Source: Paulinella micropora
Lineage: Eukaryota; Cercozoa; Imbricatea; Euglyphida
Assembly: GCA_009731375.1 (NCBI GenBank)
Contig: BJOX01000294.1
Coordinates: 125,588-158,535, forward strand
Length of the DNA stretch: 32,948 bases
Direction: 5' to 3'
A model generated the notes under the pieces. The model saw nothing but the letters and a program-made list of their open reading frames with translations, was not told the DNA's origin and did no database searches. The position numbers were made by a program, and so were the translations under genes. Positions 1 through 11,374 of this stretch are shown piece by piece. Every line of letters starts with the position of its first letter. Position 1 is the first letter of the stretch.

Positions 1-318
1 CCGTGATAGCCCAGTGGTCAAGTTCTACCATCTGGGCACTGTCGCCAGTTCGATTCCCGTCGGTGCCACCAATATTTTCATTGAACATACCGGTCCGTCT
101 GGACCAGTATTTTCATTGAACATACCGGTCCGTCTGGAAGTGTTGCAACTGCCCTTGCGGGGGTGTCATTAGAGCCTATCGTCAATTCTTCGTACTCCCC
201 TCACGGGTGAGACGATGGAGGCGCATGTGCAGAAATGCATCAGCCATTGACAGAGAAGCANNNNNNNNNNGCATGTGCAGAAATGCATCAGCCATTGACA
301 GAGAAGCACTATTATTGA

Positions 319-349
<31 letters not shown>

Positions 350-360
350 TTTATTATTTG
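1..360 (+). mobile_element. tRNA-derived SINE, copy 1
   Basis: The head is tRNA-like. An A-box-like TAGCCCAGTGG lies at 7-17, a B-box-like AGTTCGATTCC at 47-57, and the tRNA-like part ends in GCCACCA. A body of about 190 bases follows, containing TGCGGGGGTGTCATTAGAGC, and then a 3' (ATT)n tail. A block of about 35 bases (TATTTTCATTGAAC...) is duplicated in tandem at 72-139. The 10-N gap at 261-270 is flanked on both sides by the same 38-base sequence, so part of this copy is probably a false assembly duplication. The family name is not known to me. Confidence 0.8.
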
Positions 361-605
361 GACACCGTGATAGCCCAGTGGTCAAGTTCTACCATCAGGG
401 CCCCGGTCCGTCTGGACCAGTATTTTCATTGAACATACCGGTCCGTCTGGAAGTGTTGCAACTGCCCTTGCGGGGGTGTCATTAGAGCCTATCGTCAATT
501 CTTCGTACTCCCCTCACGGGTGAGACGNNNNNNNNNNCACATGTGCAGAAATCCATTCGCCATTGACAGAGAAGCACTATTATTGATATTATTATTATTA
601 TTATA

Positions 606-671
<66 letters not shown>

Positions 672-681
672 TTTATTATTT
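361..681 (+). mobile_element. tRNA-derived SINE, copy 2 (rearranged head)
   Basis: Same family and orientation as copy 1, starting at GGACACCGTGATAGCCCAG. After the A-box region the tRNA-like part is cut short: the B box is missing and the sequence jumps to CCGGTCCGTCTGG of the body. This looks like a deletion between short repeats. The tail is a long (ATT)n run up to the next head. A 10-N gap at 528-537 replaces about ten expected bases. Confidence 0.75.
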
Positions 682-935
682 GGACACCGTGATAGCCCAG
701 TGGTCAAGTTCTACCATCTGGGCCCTGTCGCCAGTTCGATTCCCGTCGGTGCCACCAGTATTTTCATTGAACATACCGGTCCGTCTGGAAGTGTTGGAAC
801 TGCCCTTGCGGGGGTGTCATTAGAGCCTATCGTCAATTCTTCGTACTCCCCACGGGTGAGACGATGGAGGCGCATGTGCAGAAATGCATCAGCCATTGAC
901 AGAGAAGCACTATTATTATTATTATTATTATTAAT
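682..935 (+). mobile_element. tRNA-derived SINE, copy 3 (most complete)
   Basis: This copy has both Pol III box candidates (TAGCCCAGTGG near 693 and AGTTCGATTCC at 733-743), the ACCA end, a single copy of the TATTTTCATTGAAC block, the conserved body and a short (ATT)n tail. It is the best reference copy in the window. The three copies lie head to tail, each inserted into or next to the ATT tail of the one before. Confidence 0.8.
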
Positions 936-952
936 GAGAGAGAGAGAGAGAG

Positions 953-1007
<55 letters not shown>

Positions 1008-1123
1008 CAGAGAGAGAGAGAGAGAGAGCGTGGTAAAACAGGTGTGTGTTTGTGTGTGTATGCGAGAGAGAGAGAGATTGAGAGAGATTGAGAGAGAGAG
1101 AGAGAGAGAGAGTTTGTGTGTGT

Positions 1124-1168
<45 letters not shown>

Positions 1169-1286
1169 CGACCGAGAGAGAGAGAGAGAGAGAGAGCGAC
1201 CGAGAGAGAGAGAGAGAGCGACCGAGAGAGAGAGAGACAGAGAGAGAAGAGAGGGAGAGAGAGAGGAGCGAGAGAGAGAGAGACCC
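932..1286. repeat. (GA)n and (GT)n compound microsatellite
   Basis: Mostly GA dinucleotides, interrupted by GT runs near 1042-1060 and 1112-1155 and by CGACC interruptions. It begins where the ATT tail of SINE copy 3 ends. Long open frames here (poly Arg-Glu, poly Ser-Leu) are a by-product of the repeat. Confidence 0.9.
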
Positions 1287-1342
1287 ATCGCCTTTCTCAA
1301 ACTGGTCTTAGTTTGGGACTAAAATTTCTTCACAATCGATTG

Positions 1343-1363
1343 TTTTTTTTTTTTTTTTTTTTT
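1343..1363 (-). other. 21-base T run: genomic A-tract downstream of the Rac-like gene
   Basis: On the minus strand this is a run of 21 A about 105 bases past the stop codon of the Rac-like gene, where the poly(A) tail of a reverse-transcribed mRNA would lie. No canonical AATAAA or ATTAAA is visible between the stop and the A run. On the plus strand the same bases (T21 followed by CAG) would resemble a splice acceptor, but no coding sequence follows on that strand. Confidence 0.6.
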
Positions 1364-1469
1364 CAGACAGAAATACGAGCAATATTCACTGGACTCGTGT
1401 GCTTCTCCGATATGTAACCGGATACCACACGCCCGAATCAAGTCATATTTGCTCTGCTTGTCGTACGCC

Positions 1470-2060
1470 TCACATGATAGTGCACATGCTGGCCTTCTTG
1501 CGCTTCTTCAGCCTCAGCTTCCGAGCCTCGAACGCCGCGCGGATGGACGTGTCGAATGCATGTTTGAGACCCTCCTGCGTCAGTGCGCTGCACTCCACGT
1601 AGTCCACTGCTCCGATCTCTTTGGCCATTTGTTGACCGGCTTGAAGTGCCACAGGAGCCAGACCCTTGCTTTTGAGAGACACTTGAACATTGTCATCATA
1701 GCGCAAATCAGCCTTAGTCCCGACAAGGACTATAGGTACATCTGGGCAGTGGTGGCGGAGTTCGGGTGCCCAACGCGTTTTGATGTTGTCGAAGGACGAC
1801 GGGGAAGTCACCGAGAAACAAGCGATGAAGACGTCTGTCTGGGGATATGAAAGTGGACGCAGTCGGTCGTAGTCTTCTTGACCCGCGGTATCCCAAAGTC
1901 CAAGATTGACAGGGGTGCCATCAACCATAAGGTTGCAGCTGTAGTTATCGAAGACGGTGGGTATGTACTGACCAGGGAAGGCGTTGGTTGTGTAGGAGAT
2001 CAGCAAACACGTTTTACCAACAGCTCCATCACCCACAGCAACTGCTTTGATGTTTTGCAT
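1470..2060 (-). CDS. Rac-like Rho-family small GTPase, intronless
   Basis: A membrane-anchored GTP/GDP switch of the Rac branch of the Rho family, expected to control actin, at 196 residues (human Rac1 has 192). All nucleotide-binding motifs are intact: P-loop GDGAVGKT at 10-17, switch [10 protein letters not shown] at 32-40 with Thr35, DTAGQE at 57-62 with Gln61, TKAD at 115-118 and CSAL near 156-159. Trp56 is the Rac-type residue known to select Rac exchange factors. The Rho insert region is present. The C-terminus has a basic run (KLRLKKRKK) and ends in the CAAX box CTIM, whose final Met predicts farnesylation, whereas Rac1 ends in Leu (geranylgeranylation). The start ATG has A at -3. One uninterrupted frame plus a downstream A-tract suggests a retrocopy. 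Divergent positions such as Ala117 (Leu in Rac1) argue against a recent copy of a canonical Rac. RhoG or another Rac paralogue is possible. Confidence 0.93.
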   Translation of the reverse strand: MQNIKAVAVGDGAVGKTCLLISYTTNAFPGQYIPTVFDNYSCNLMVDGTPVNLGLWDTAGQEDYDRLRPLSYPQTDVFIACFSVTSPSSFDNIKTRWAPELRHHCPDVPIVLVGTKADLRYDDNVQVSLKSKGLAPVALQAGQQMAKEIGAVDYVECSALTQEGLKHAFDTSIRAAFEARKLRLKKRKKASMCTIM

Positions 2061-2100
2061 TTTCGTTTTTGAGTTGGATCGTAGTTGTGTGCTGTTTCAT
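2029..2100 (-). promoter_or_regulatory. Possible upstream ORF overlapping the Rac-like start
   Basis: An ATG in good context (CACCATGA) lies 40 bases upstream of the GTPase start and opens a 23-codon frame, shifted relative to the GTPase, that stops at a TGA overlapping GTPase codons 10-11. If it lies in the transcript it would be expected to lower translation of the GTPase. Transcript ends are unknown. Confidence 0.3.
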
Positions 2101-2740
2101 GGTGACTAGATTCTTTTAAGAAAGAAAGAACAAAAGATTTCTGTGCAAATAATTTTCTCAGCACAACAACACACCAATCAAAAAATTCCAAAAAATATGC
2201 TATTGTCCTTGACTCCGCAGAAATGCCAAAGTGAAAAGAAGTGGTGAAGTGATTCAGGCCTATTCTGGGAAAGCCAACAGTAAAAGAGTAAAACAAAAAG
2301 AGTATATCTACATGGTTTCAAAAAGACGCCGTCACCAAAGCAGGGCCTGAGGCCCGCATGGATTCGCCGCTAGGATCGGACGAATCACCTCTCTTGGTAC
2401 CTAATCATACGTGCCACCTGAATACCGGCTGCCGTGCATGCTAATTATGAGCTTAAGGCCGGTTCGGTTCCCGCTGCTTTGTACTTTGTACGGCCCTGCA
2501 AAAACAGTTAACAAATTGGGCAAGATAGGATCTTCTTTCCGGATTGCATGTATCTCTGAAGTATTTCCGGATTGCATGTATCTCTTAAGTATTTGAGTAA
2601 CGATCCATTGAAGCATCGATATCACGATATGCATGTGATGTATACGTATAATATCAGAATCAATATTATATTATTGGCTGTTCAAAATTTAGTTCTATTA
2701 TGACAGATGATGTATCTTGGTTGTCCTTGCCGATCCGCGA
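2101..2740. other. Non-repetitive flank of the Rac-like gene
   Basis: About 640 bases of ordinary mixed sequence, with AT-rich parts near 2100-2340 and 2620-2740. A short direct repeat, TTTCCGGATTGCATGTATCTCT, occurs twice near 2535-2585. No coding region, RNA gene or clear promoter could be supported. I looked for a target-site duplication matching the bases next to the A-tract at 1331-1342 and saw none. Confidence 0.5.
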
Positions 2741-3620
2741 CCAACGTAACACATTTGCATGTATACGTACATATGCATATTGATACGATATAAGTTAGTA
2801 ACAGATATGTACATTTACTTTAATATTTCACCTGCGCATGCGCCCACACACAAGCAAACAATGCACATAAGTTACAGGCTGTACATGCAGCGAGTACATA
2901 CATATGCATTATATACCTGTCTACCTACCTCAGCCTGTACCTACGTATGTATGTACATATGTATGTATGTCCCCTTTTTTTTAATTTATGCAAACACGTA
3001 TGGACTCTTTGAATAGAACTTGCCAGTCACCTCGTATACGTATACCTACATTAATCCTACTGTACCAATCTACCTACCTACCTTCTACCTACCTACCTAA
3101 CTACCTACGTATACCTACCTACCTACCTACCTACTACCTACCTACCTACCTACCTACGTACCTACCTACCTACCTACGTACCTACCTACCTACCTACCTA
3201 TACCTACCCTTCTAGTACTACCTACCTACCTACCTACCTACCTACCTACCTACCTACCGACCGACCCACCTACATACCTGCCTACCTACCTACCTGTCTA
3301 TCTAAAGCTACCTGCACCTACCTACGTACCTACAAGCATACCTACAAACATACATTCATACAGATATACAGATATACATACATACATACATACATACATA
3401 CATACATACATACATACATACATACATACATGCATACATACATACATACATACATACATACATTATGTCATACATACATACATGCATACATACATACCTG
3501 CATACATACATGCTGAAAACATACACACACGACATACATACATACATACATACATACAATGTAACATACATACATACATACATACATACATACATACGTA
3601 CATACATACATACAGACATA

Positions 3621-3654
<34 letters not shown>

Positions 3655-3930
3655 CATATATACATAAATACAAACATGCATACATGCATGCATGCATACT
3701 ATGTAACACACATAATACATACATACACATACATACATACATACATACATACATACATACACTACATACATACATACATGTCTGTCTGCAGCGTAATGCA
3801 AACAAAACTTCTTCCCCATGCGGACACATACATACATACGTACATACATACAAGCATACATGTCTGTCTGCAGCGTAATGCAAACAAAACTTCTTCCCCG
3901 TATGCAGATTCGTTATCCGAGCCAACTAGT
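2741..3930. repeat. (CCTA)n then (CATA)n tetranucleotide tracts
   Basis: Degenerate (CCTA)n fills roughly 3060-3335, followed by (CATA)n from about 3340. Inside the (CATA)n part a 45-base unique block (GTCTGTCTGCAGCGTAATGC...) occurs twice, near 3778-3825 and 3858-3905, showing that blocks of the array were duplicated with their interruptions. Confidence 0.9.
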
Positions 3931-3946
3931 CTCTCCCTCTCTCTCT

Positions 3947-3980
<34 letters not shown>

Positions 3981-4069
3981 AGGTGGATAGATAGATAGAT
4001 AGATAGATAGATAGACTCTTCTCTCTCTCTCTCTAGGTGGACAGATAGATAGATAGATAGATAGCTCTC

Positions 4070-4105
<36 letters not shown>

Positions 4106-4126
4106 AAGATAGATAGATAGATAGAT
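3931..4126. repeat. (CT)n and (GATA)n tracts
   Basis: CT dinucleotides at 3931-3980 alternate with (GATA)n. The segment CTCTAGGTGGATAGATAG recurs about 50 bases later. The (GATA)n run next to R1 is the complement of the (CTAT)n tail seen on the other R1 copy. Confidence 0.9.
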
Positions 4127-4474
4127 ATATGAGATATCGACTAATGTCAGAAAAAAGGTGCTTCTGATTTCGTCAACCAAGGAAGTCTGTGAATAAAGTA
4201 TTGACCCGATGCCCAGCTAAGCCGTGATGTTTGCACGGAAGGGACTGATACAGGCGATACCAAAGCTCCCTAGTACCAGGCGGGGCCAGGGCTCGTTCCA
4301 TAAGCGCCCCTTGCAGAACGAGCTCCCACCTCCATTACAGAGGGCCCAGTAAGCAGATGGAGTTTCGAGACTGTTCGACAGTCTAGTATAAACCGACAGA
4401 GCACTGTGGGTTCTATTCCGGGCTCAACAAGCGAGAAAGGGCACCCTGAGGGAACAGGATTGTGCTTCCCGTCG
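4127..4474 (-). mobile_element. Dispersed repeat R1, inverted copy
   Basis: A unique block of about 348 bases that is the reverse complement of 13021-13366, differing by scattered substitutions and small indels. In minus orientation it begins near GGGAAGCACAATC and ends at CTGACATTAGTCGATAT, followed by a tetranucleotide (CTAT)n tail. A short non-LTR element with a tetranucleotide tail would fit. No coding frame is seen. GGTTCTATTCC in the opposite orientation is weakly B-box-like. Confidence 0.7.
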
Positions 4475-4497
4475 CTATTTCGGCATGTGACTTATAG

Positions 4498-4499
4498 GC

Positions 4500-4537
<38 letters not shown>

Positions 4538-5074
4538 ATAAAAATACAACATACATACGTACATACATACATACATAAATACATACATACATACATACAT
4601 ACATACATACATACATACATACAGACATACATACATACATACATGCATGCATGCAGACATACATACATACATACATACCAAACATAACATAACATAACAT
4701 AACATAACATAACATATCATAGCATATCATAATAGCATAGCATCACATAGCATCACATAGCATAACATAACATAACATAACACACCATAACACAACACAA
4801 CACACCATAACATAACATAACATAACGTAACGTAACATAACATAGCATAACATAACACAACATGATACAACACAACACACCATAATATATCATAACATAA
4901 CATAACATAACATAACATAACAACATGACAACATAACATAACACAATATAATATAACATAACATAACATAACATGATTTAACATAACATGACATAGCATG
5001 ACATAACATAACATAACATAACATAAATACATACATACACACAAACATACATACATACATACATACATACATAC

Positions 5075-5137
<63 letters not shown>

Positions 5138-5151
5138 CATACATACATACA

Positions 5152-5183
<32 letters not shown>

Positions 5184-5680
5184 CATATACATATATACAC
5201 ATACATACATACATACATGCATACATGCATACATGCATACATACATACATACATACATGCATACATACACACTTACATACGTACATACATACATACACAC
5301 ATACATACATACATACTTACATAACATACATACATAACATACATACATAACATGCATATATAGCATGCATAACATACATGCATAACATACGTAACATACA
5401 TACAACATACATACATAACATACATACATAACATACATACATAACATACATACATAACATACATACATAACATACATATATAACATACATACATAACATA
5501 CATACATAACATACATACATACATACATACATACATACATACATACATACATACATGCAGTCATACATATGTACATACAGACATACATACAGACATACAT
5601 ACATGCATACATGCATGCATGCATGCATGCGTACATACATACATGCATACATACATGCGTGCATACATACACACATACAC

Positions 5681-5711
<31 letters not shown>

Positions 5712-5735
5712 CACACATACATACTATATTGGCTT
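4498..5735. repeat. (GATA)n, (CATAA)n and (CATA)n tracts
   Basis: (GATA)n at 4498-4537, (CATA)n to about 4680, pentanucleotide-type (ACATA)n with TGACAT and CACAA interruptions to about 5025, then (CATA)n with an (AT)n block at 5101-5132 and a second pentanucleotide-like stretch at 5310-5520. Nothing else is seen. Frames encoding Tyr-Ile-His or Met-Tyr-Val-Cys repeats are artefacts. Confidence 0.9.
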
Positions 5736-5839
5736 GTTTAGATGTCTCATGGTATGATAGTACTATCATAGTTGCTGCAGAACAGGAGCGAGTGTTCGGC
5801 CCAGGTCACGCCACATCGACCTAGCATGCCAATACCATT

Positions 5840-5862
5840 CTTTTCTTTCTCTTTCTTTCTTT

Positions 5863-5929
<67 letters not shown>

Positions 5930-5934
5930 GTCTC

Positions 5935-5970
<36 letters not shown>

Positions 5971-6151
5971 TTGTTGCTTTTCTTTCTTTCTTTTCTTTCT
6001 TTTCTTTCTTTTCTTTCTTTCTTTTCTTTCTTTCTTTTCTTTTCTTTCTTTCTTTTCTTTCTTTCTTTTCTTTCTTTCTTTCTTTTCTTTTCCTTTTTTC
6101 TTTTTTTTTCTTTCCTTTTCCTTTTTTCTTTTTTTTTCTTTTCTTTTCTTT

Positions 6152-6222
<71 letters not shown>

Positions 6223-7330
6223 TTCTTTCTTTCCTTTTCTTTCCTTTTCTTTCTTTCTTTTCTTTTTGTCTTTTCTTTCTTTCTTTCTTTCTTTCTTTCT
6301 TTTCTTTCTTTTCTTTTCTTTTCTTTTTCTTTTTTCTTCTTTCTTCTTCTTTCTTCTTTCTTCTTTCTTCTTCTTTCTTCTTTCTTCTTCTTTCTTCTTC
6401 TTCTTTCTTCTTTCTTTCTTCTTTCTTCTTTCTTCTTTCTTTCTTCTTTCTTCTTCTTTCTTCTTTCTTCTTTCTTCTTCTTTCTTCTTTCTTCTTTCTT
6501 CTTTCTTTCTTCTTTCTTTCTTTCTTTCTTCTTTCTTCTTTCTTCTTTCTTTCTTTCTTCTTTCTTCTTCTTTCTTCTTTCTTCTTTCTTCTTTCTTCTT
6601 CTATCTTCTATCTTCTGTCTTCTTTCTTCTTTCTTCTTCTGTCTTCTATCTTCTGTCTTCTGTCTTCTGTCTTCTTCTTTCTTCTTTCTTCTTTCTTCTT
6701 TCTTCTTTCTTTCTGCTTTCTTCTTCTTTCTTCTTGCTTGTTCTTCTTTCTTGTTCTTCTTCTTGTTCTTCTTCTTTGTTGTTCTTCTTCTTCTTTGTTC
6801 TTCTTCTTCTTTCTTCTTCTTCTTTCTTCTTCTTTCTTCTTCTTTTCTTCTTCTTCTTCTTCTTCTTCTTCTTCTTCTTCTTCTTCTTCTTCTTCTTCTT
6901 CTTCTTCTTCTTCTTCTTCTTCTTCTTCTTCTTCTTCTGCTTCTTCTTCTTCTTCTTGTTTTTCTTCTTGTTTTTCTTCTTCTTCTTCTTCTTCTTCTTC
7001 TTCTTCTTCTTCTTCTTCTTCTTCTTCTTCTTCTTCTTCTTCTTCTTCTTCTTCTTCTTCTTCTTCTTCTTCTTCTTCTTCTTCTTGTTTTTCTTCTTCT
7101 TCTTGTTTTTCTTCTTCTTTTTCTTCTTCTTCTTCTTCTTCTTCTTCTTCTTCTTCTTCTTCTTCTTCTTCTTCTGCTTCTTCTGCTTCTTCTTCTTNNN
7201 NNNNNNNTTCTTCTTCTTCTTCTTCTTCTTCTTCTTCTTCTTCTTCTTCTTCTTCTTCTTCTTCTTCTTCTTCTTCTTCTTGTTTTTCTTCTTCTTCTTG
7301 TTTTTCTTCTTCTTCTTATTCTTCTTCTTC

Positions 7331-7403
<73 letters not shown>

Positions 7404-7410
7404 GATTATT
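5840..7410. repeat. 1.5-kb polypyrimidine tract: (CTTT)n, (TTC)n, then (ATT)n
   Basis: Starts as (CTTT)n, becomes mixed TTC/TTTC near 6340, is mostly (TTC)n from 6840 to 7325 (10-N gap at 7198-7207), then changes to (ATT)n at 7332-7403. The ATT part joins SINE copy 4. A pyrimidine strand of this length can form triplex DNA and is a likely place for mis-assembly. Confidence 0.9.
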
Positions 7411-7529
7411 CCCTTGCGGGGGTGTCATTAGAGCTTATCGTCAATTCTTCGTACTCCCCTCACGGGTGAGACGATGGAGGCGCATGTGCAGAAATGCATC
7501 AGCCATTGACAGAGAAGCACTATTATTAT
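7411..7529 (+). mobile_element. SINE fragment, copy 4 (3' body only)
   Basis: Begins at CCCTTGCGGGGGTGTCATTA and runs through the conserved body to ATTGACAGAGAAGCACTATT and an ATT tail that enters a 65-N gap. The tRNA-like head is replaced by an (ATT)n run. Confidence 0.75.
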
Positions 7530-7627
7530 NNNNNNNNNNNNNNNNNNNNNNNNNNNNNNNNNNNNNNNNNNNNNNNNNNNNNNNNNNNNNNNNNCACACA
7601 CACACACACACCATTTCGGCACCCCTG

Positions 7628-7980
7628 TCGGAATAAATCATGGTTTGTGTGAAGCAGGAGGAGTTGGGAGCTCATATTGGCAGGGTAGCTAGCCCCAGAC
7701 TCGATGTTGATGCTGGTATAGTGTTTTTCGGAATTCACGCAAATATTTGCGTTAGGGGAGTGTCCTGAATGCCAAAATTCCTTGTTTTTTTGGCCTATTT
7801 TTGCACCCCCCATCCCTATAAATAATGGTTTGTGGGAACCAGGAGGGGTTGGGAGCTCATATTGGCAGGGTGGTTAGCCCCAGACTCGATCTTGATGCTG
7901 GTATAGTTTTTTTGGAATTCACGCAAATATTTGCGTTAGGGGAGTGTCCTGAATGCCAAAATTTTTTGTTTTTTGACAGT
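7628..7980. repeat. Tandem pair of 185-bp units
   Basis: Two adjacent copies with a period of about 185 bases, both containing GTTGGGAGCTCATATTGGCA, CCCCAGACTCGAT and the perfect 14-base palindrome CGCAAATATTTGCG (7738-7751 and 7922-7935). A (CA)n stub and a 65-N gap precede them. The palindrome could be a protein-binding site, but no function is shown. Confidence 0.75.
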
Positions 7981-7984
7981 ACTT

Positions 7985-8670
7985 GCCGGTGCCTCCGGCA
8001 ATTGAATTTACCCTGTCGACGGGGCAGGGGGGTTCCGGGGGGCCCTCCGTCCGGAAACCCCAGCCCTGTGATGGTACGTACCCGTTTCGCTCGCGGGTGG
8101 CACCCACACACCAGAAAAATGAGGTCTTGTGCCACCGGGCACTCTCTGGCAATTGAACGTACCCTGTGGATGGGAAAGGGGGGTCCCGGGGGGCCTCCCC
8201 CCGGGAACCTCAGCCCGGCGATTGTACGTACCCGTTTTGGTCGCGGGTGGCACCCGCACACAAGAAAAATGAGGTCTTGTGCCACCAGGCGCCGTTTGCG
8301 CACACCAGAGGGAGTTAGCGGCTGATAGTTGGTGTATCCGATACTTCTTGATGAGCTCTCTTCGAAAATATAAAAAATATTGCGCCGGGTGGCCTACACA
8401 CCGGAAAATTGAGGTTTTTGCGCCACCAGGCGCCGTTTGCGCACACCCGAGGGAGTTTCAGGCTGTTGTTTGGTGTACCCGACACCTCTGGGTGCGCTCT
8501 CTTCGGAACAAAAAAGTTTTGGTGGCGGGTGGCACAAACACCAGAGATTTGAGGTTTTTGTGCCACCAGAGCTTACACTTGCGTTTTACTGGTACCTCCG
8601 GCAATCGAACGTACCCTGTCGACGGGAAAGGGGGGTCCGGGGGGCTCTCCCCCCGGGAACCCCAGCCCGA
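7985..8670. repeat. Tandem array of diverged units of about 140 bp
   Basis: Five related units share the ending GGGTGGCACNNACACACC..GAAAAATGAGG..TTGTGCCACCA. Two carry the start GGCAATTGAAYGTACCCTGT plus a G/C-rich block; two carry GGCGCCGTTTGCGCACACC and GCTCTCTTCG; a final partial unit near 8590 returns to the first type. On the minus strand GTTCGATTGCC near 8600 is B-box-like, so a tRNA-derived origin is possible but weak. Confidence 0.65.
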
Positions 8671-8698
8671 GGGGGGGGGGGGGGGGGGGGGGGGGGGG
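8671..8698. repeat. G28 homopolymer at a gap edge
   Basis: Twenty-eight G in a row, ending in the 10-N gap at 8699-8708. This may be a real G-tract or a sequencing artefact such as a no-signal poly-G call. Confidence 0.6.
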
Positions 8699-8724
8699 NN
8701 NNNNNNNNGTGTTGGCGCAGCCCC

Positions 8725-9787
<1,063 letters not shown>

Positions 9788-9788
9788 C

Positions 9789-10239
9789 CTGGAGACGGTC
9801 TCTGCCACTGGCAACTCAGCCTGGGGTTCAGATCTAACTATCTCCTACAATGACGATTTTGTGTCCGCCGTTAATCGCGCGCAGCGCAAGGGCTAAACAG
9901 GCAACCAACTCCTGACCATGGCTGATGAAGTCGGGGCGTGATGCAAAGGGTTGATGAAGTCGGGGTTGTAGAAGGTAACTCACAACGAGCGTGAACTCCT
10001 GAAACCTCGACTTGATACCGACATCATCTCCTTAGGGCACACGCTCCTGGGGAGTGTTCTAGTGTTGTCCCGTATAGTTCAACAGGGCTCGGCTACCTTT
10101 CGGCTTGAACTGGGCACAGACACCAACCACAGCGAGACAGTGGTTGGTGTGCAGCTTGGCCGGTGCTGAAAGTTCTTGTCCGGGGTAGTATAGGAGGCAA
10201 TGGCTTTTCAAGCTAAGCCACGCCCATAGATTAAACATA
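9789..10239. mobile_element. Dispersed repeat R2, copy 1
   Basis: About 450 bases of unique sequence, nearly identical to 11850-12306 and flanked on both sides by (CTAT)n. It holds two GATGAAGTCGGGG direct repeats and a hairpin with 11-base arms (ACACCAACCAC / GTGGTTGGTGT, 10120-10150). Both copies end in CCACGCCCATAGATTAAACA followed by (CTAT)n. No coding frame spans it. Orientation is unknown; on the minus strand TGGCTTAGCTTG is A-box-like, a weak hint of a Pol III origin. Confidence 0.7.
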
Positions 10240-10282
10240 TCTATCTATCTATCTATCACATTGGCAGGTGTTCGTGTTGGTT

Positions 10283-10284
<2 letters not shown>

Positions 10285-10334
<50 letters not shown>
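10285..10334. repeat. (CT)n microsatellite
   Basis: Twenty-five uninterrupted CT dinucleotides. It is followed by about 110 bases of GT-rich sequence in which GTTTATGTGTAGGTGTGTAT recurs. Confidence 0.9.
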
Positions 10335-10337
<3 letters not shown>

Positions 10338-10457
10338 TGAGCGTGTTGCGTTCGTATTTGATGTAGGTTTATGTGTAGGTGTGTATACTCATGTATGTTT
10401 GTGTATGGTTTATGTGTAGGTGTGTATAATTGTGTATGTTTCCTGTCTGTGTTTCAG

Positions 10458-10530
10458 GTGTTGCAGTGTGTGTTGGCTGTGTCCCTCATCTTGCTGCTGC
10501 ATTCCGACCTCGTGCATTTGAACTACTCTG
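10458..10530 (+). other. Acceptor-like site with degenerate exon start
   Basis: A good acceptor (TTTCCTGTCTGTGTTTCAG) is followed by GTGTTGCAGTGTGTGTTGGC and TGTCCCTCATCTTGCTGC. This resembles the exon start at 11586 (GTGTGTTTGCCGGTGGCTCG). The downstream sequence runs straight into the 41-bp minisatellite, so this is more likely a decayed duplicate of an exon start than a working exon. Confidence 0.35.
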
Positions 10531-10534
10531 TCTA

Positions 10535-11290
10535 CTCTATCTACTACTGACGTGCATCTTGACCTACTCTGTCTACTCTATCTACTACTGACCTCATGCA
10601 TGCTGATGTATGTCTACTCTATCTACTACTGACCTCATGTATCTTGATGTCTATCTACTCTATCTACTACTGACCTGATGCATGCTGATGTCTATCTACT
10701 CTATCTACTACTGACCTCATGCATGCTGATGTCTATCTACTCTATCTACTACTGACCTCATGCATGCTGATGTCTATCTACTCTATCTACTACTGACCTG
10801 ATGCATGCTGATGTATGTCTACTCTATCTACTACTGACCTCATGTGTCTTGATGTCTATCTACTCTATCTACTACTGACCTGATGCATGCTGATGTCTAT
10901 CTACTCTATCTACTACTGACCTCATGCATGCTGATGTCTGTCTACTCTATCTACTACTGACCTCATGCATGCTGATGTCTATCTACTCTATCTACTACTG
11001 ACCTGATGCGTGCTGATGTATGTCTACTCTATCTACTACTCACCTCATGCAGCTTGATGTATGTCTACTCTATCTACTACTGACCTCATGTATCTTGATG
11101 TATGTCTACTCTATCTACTACTTGATGTATGTCTACTGTATCTACTACTGACCTGATGCATGCTGATGTCTATCTACTCTATCTACTACTGACCTCATGC
11201 AGCTTGATGTCTGTCTACTCTACCTACTACTTGATGTATGTCTACTGTATCTACCACTGACCTCATGTATCTTGATGTATGTCTTCTCTA
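10535..11290. repeat. 41-bp minisatellite, about 18 copies
   Basis: The unit reads approximately CTACTCTATCTACTACTGAC then CTCATGCATGCTGATGTCTA plus T, with point variants (CTCATG/CTGATG, GCATGC/GTATCT) and some shortened units near 11110-11130 and 11220. The unit contains CTAT and CTAC steps like the surrounding microsatellites, suggesting it grew out of one. Confidence 0.85.
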
Positions 11291-11329
11291 TCTACTGCTG
11301 CATGCTCGTGTCTGGATCTGCTGCAGTGG

Positions 11330-11336
11330 CGCTGCA

Positions 11337-11374
<38 letters not shown>

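Noticed and set aside
1364-1860. Plus-strand exon after T21-CAG
   Set aside because: The T-run plus CAG looks like an acceptor, but the downstream plus-strand sequence is the antisense of an intact GTPase gene and has no better frame.
3060-5730. CRISPR array
   Set aside because: Regular short units without distinct spacers, in a eukaryotic context; this is a microsatellite.
3356-5770. Long open frames encoding Met-Tyr-Val-Cys or Tyr-Ile-His-Thr repeats
   Set aside because: They exist in several frames and on both strands because (CATA)n lacks stops in some frames. Composition is that of the repeat, with no splice context or unique coding sequence.
5772-7469. 565-codon open frame of Phe, Leu and Ser
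   Set aside because: Pure product of (CTTT)n and (TTC)n read without stops; the other two frames are equally open and it spans an N gap.
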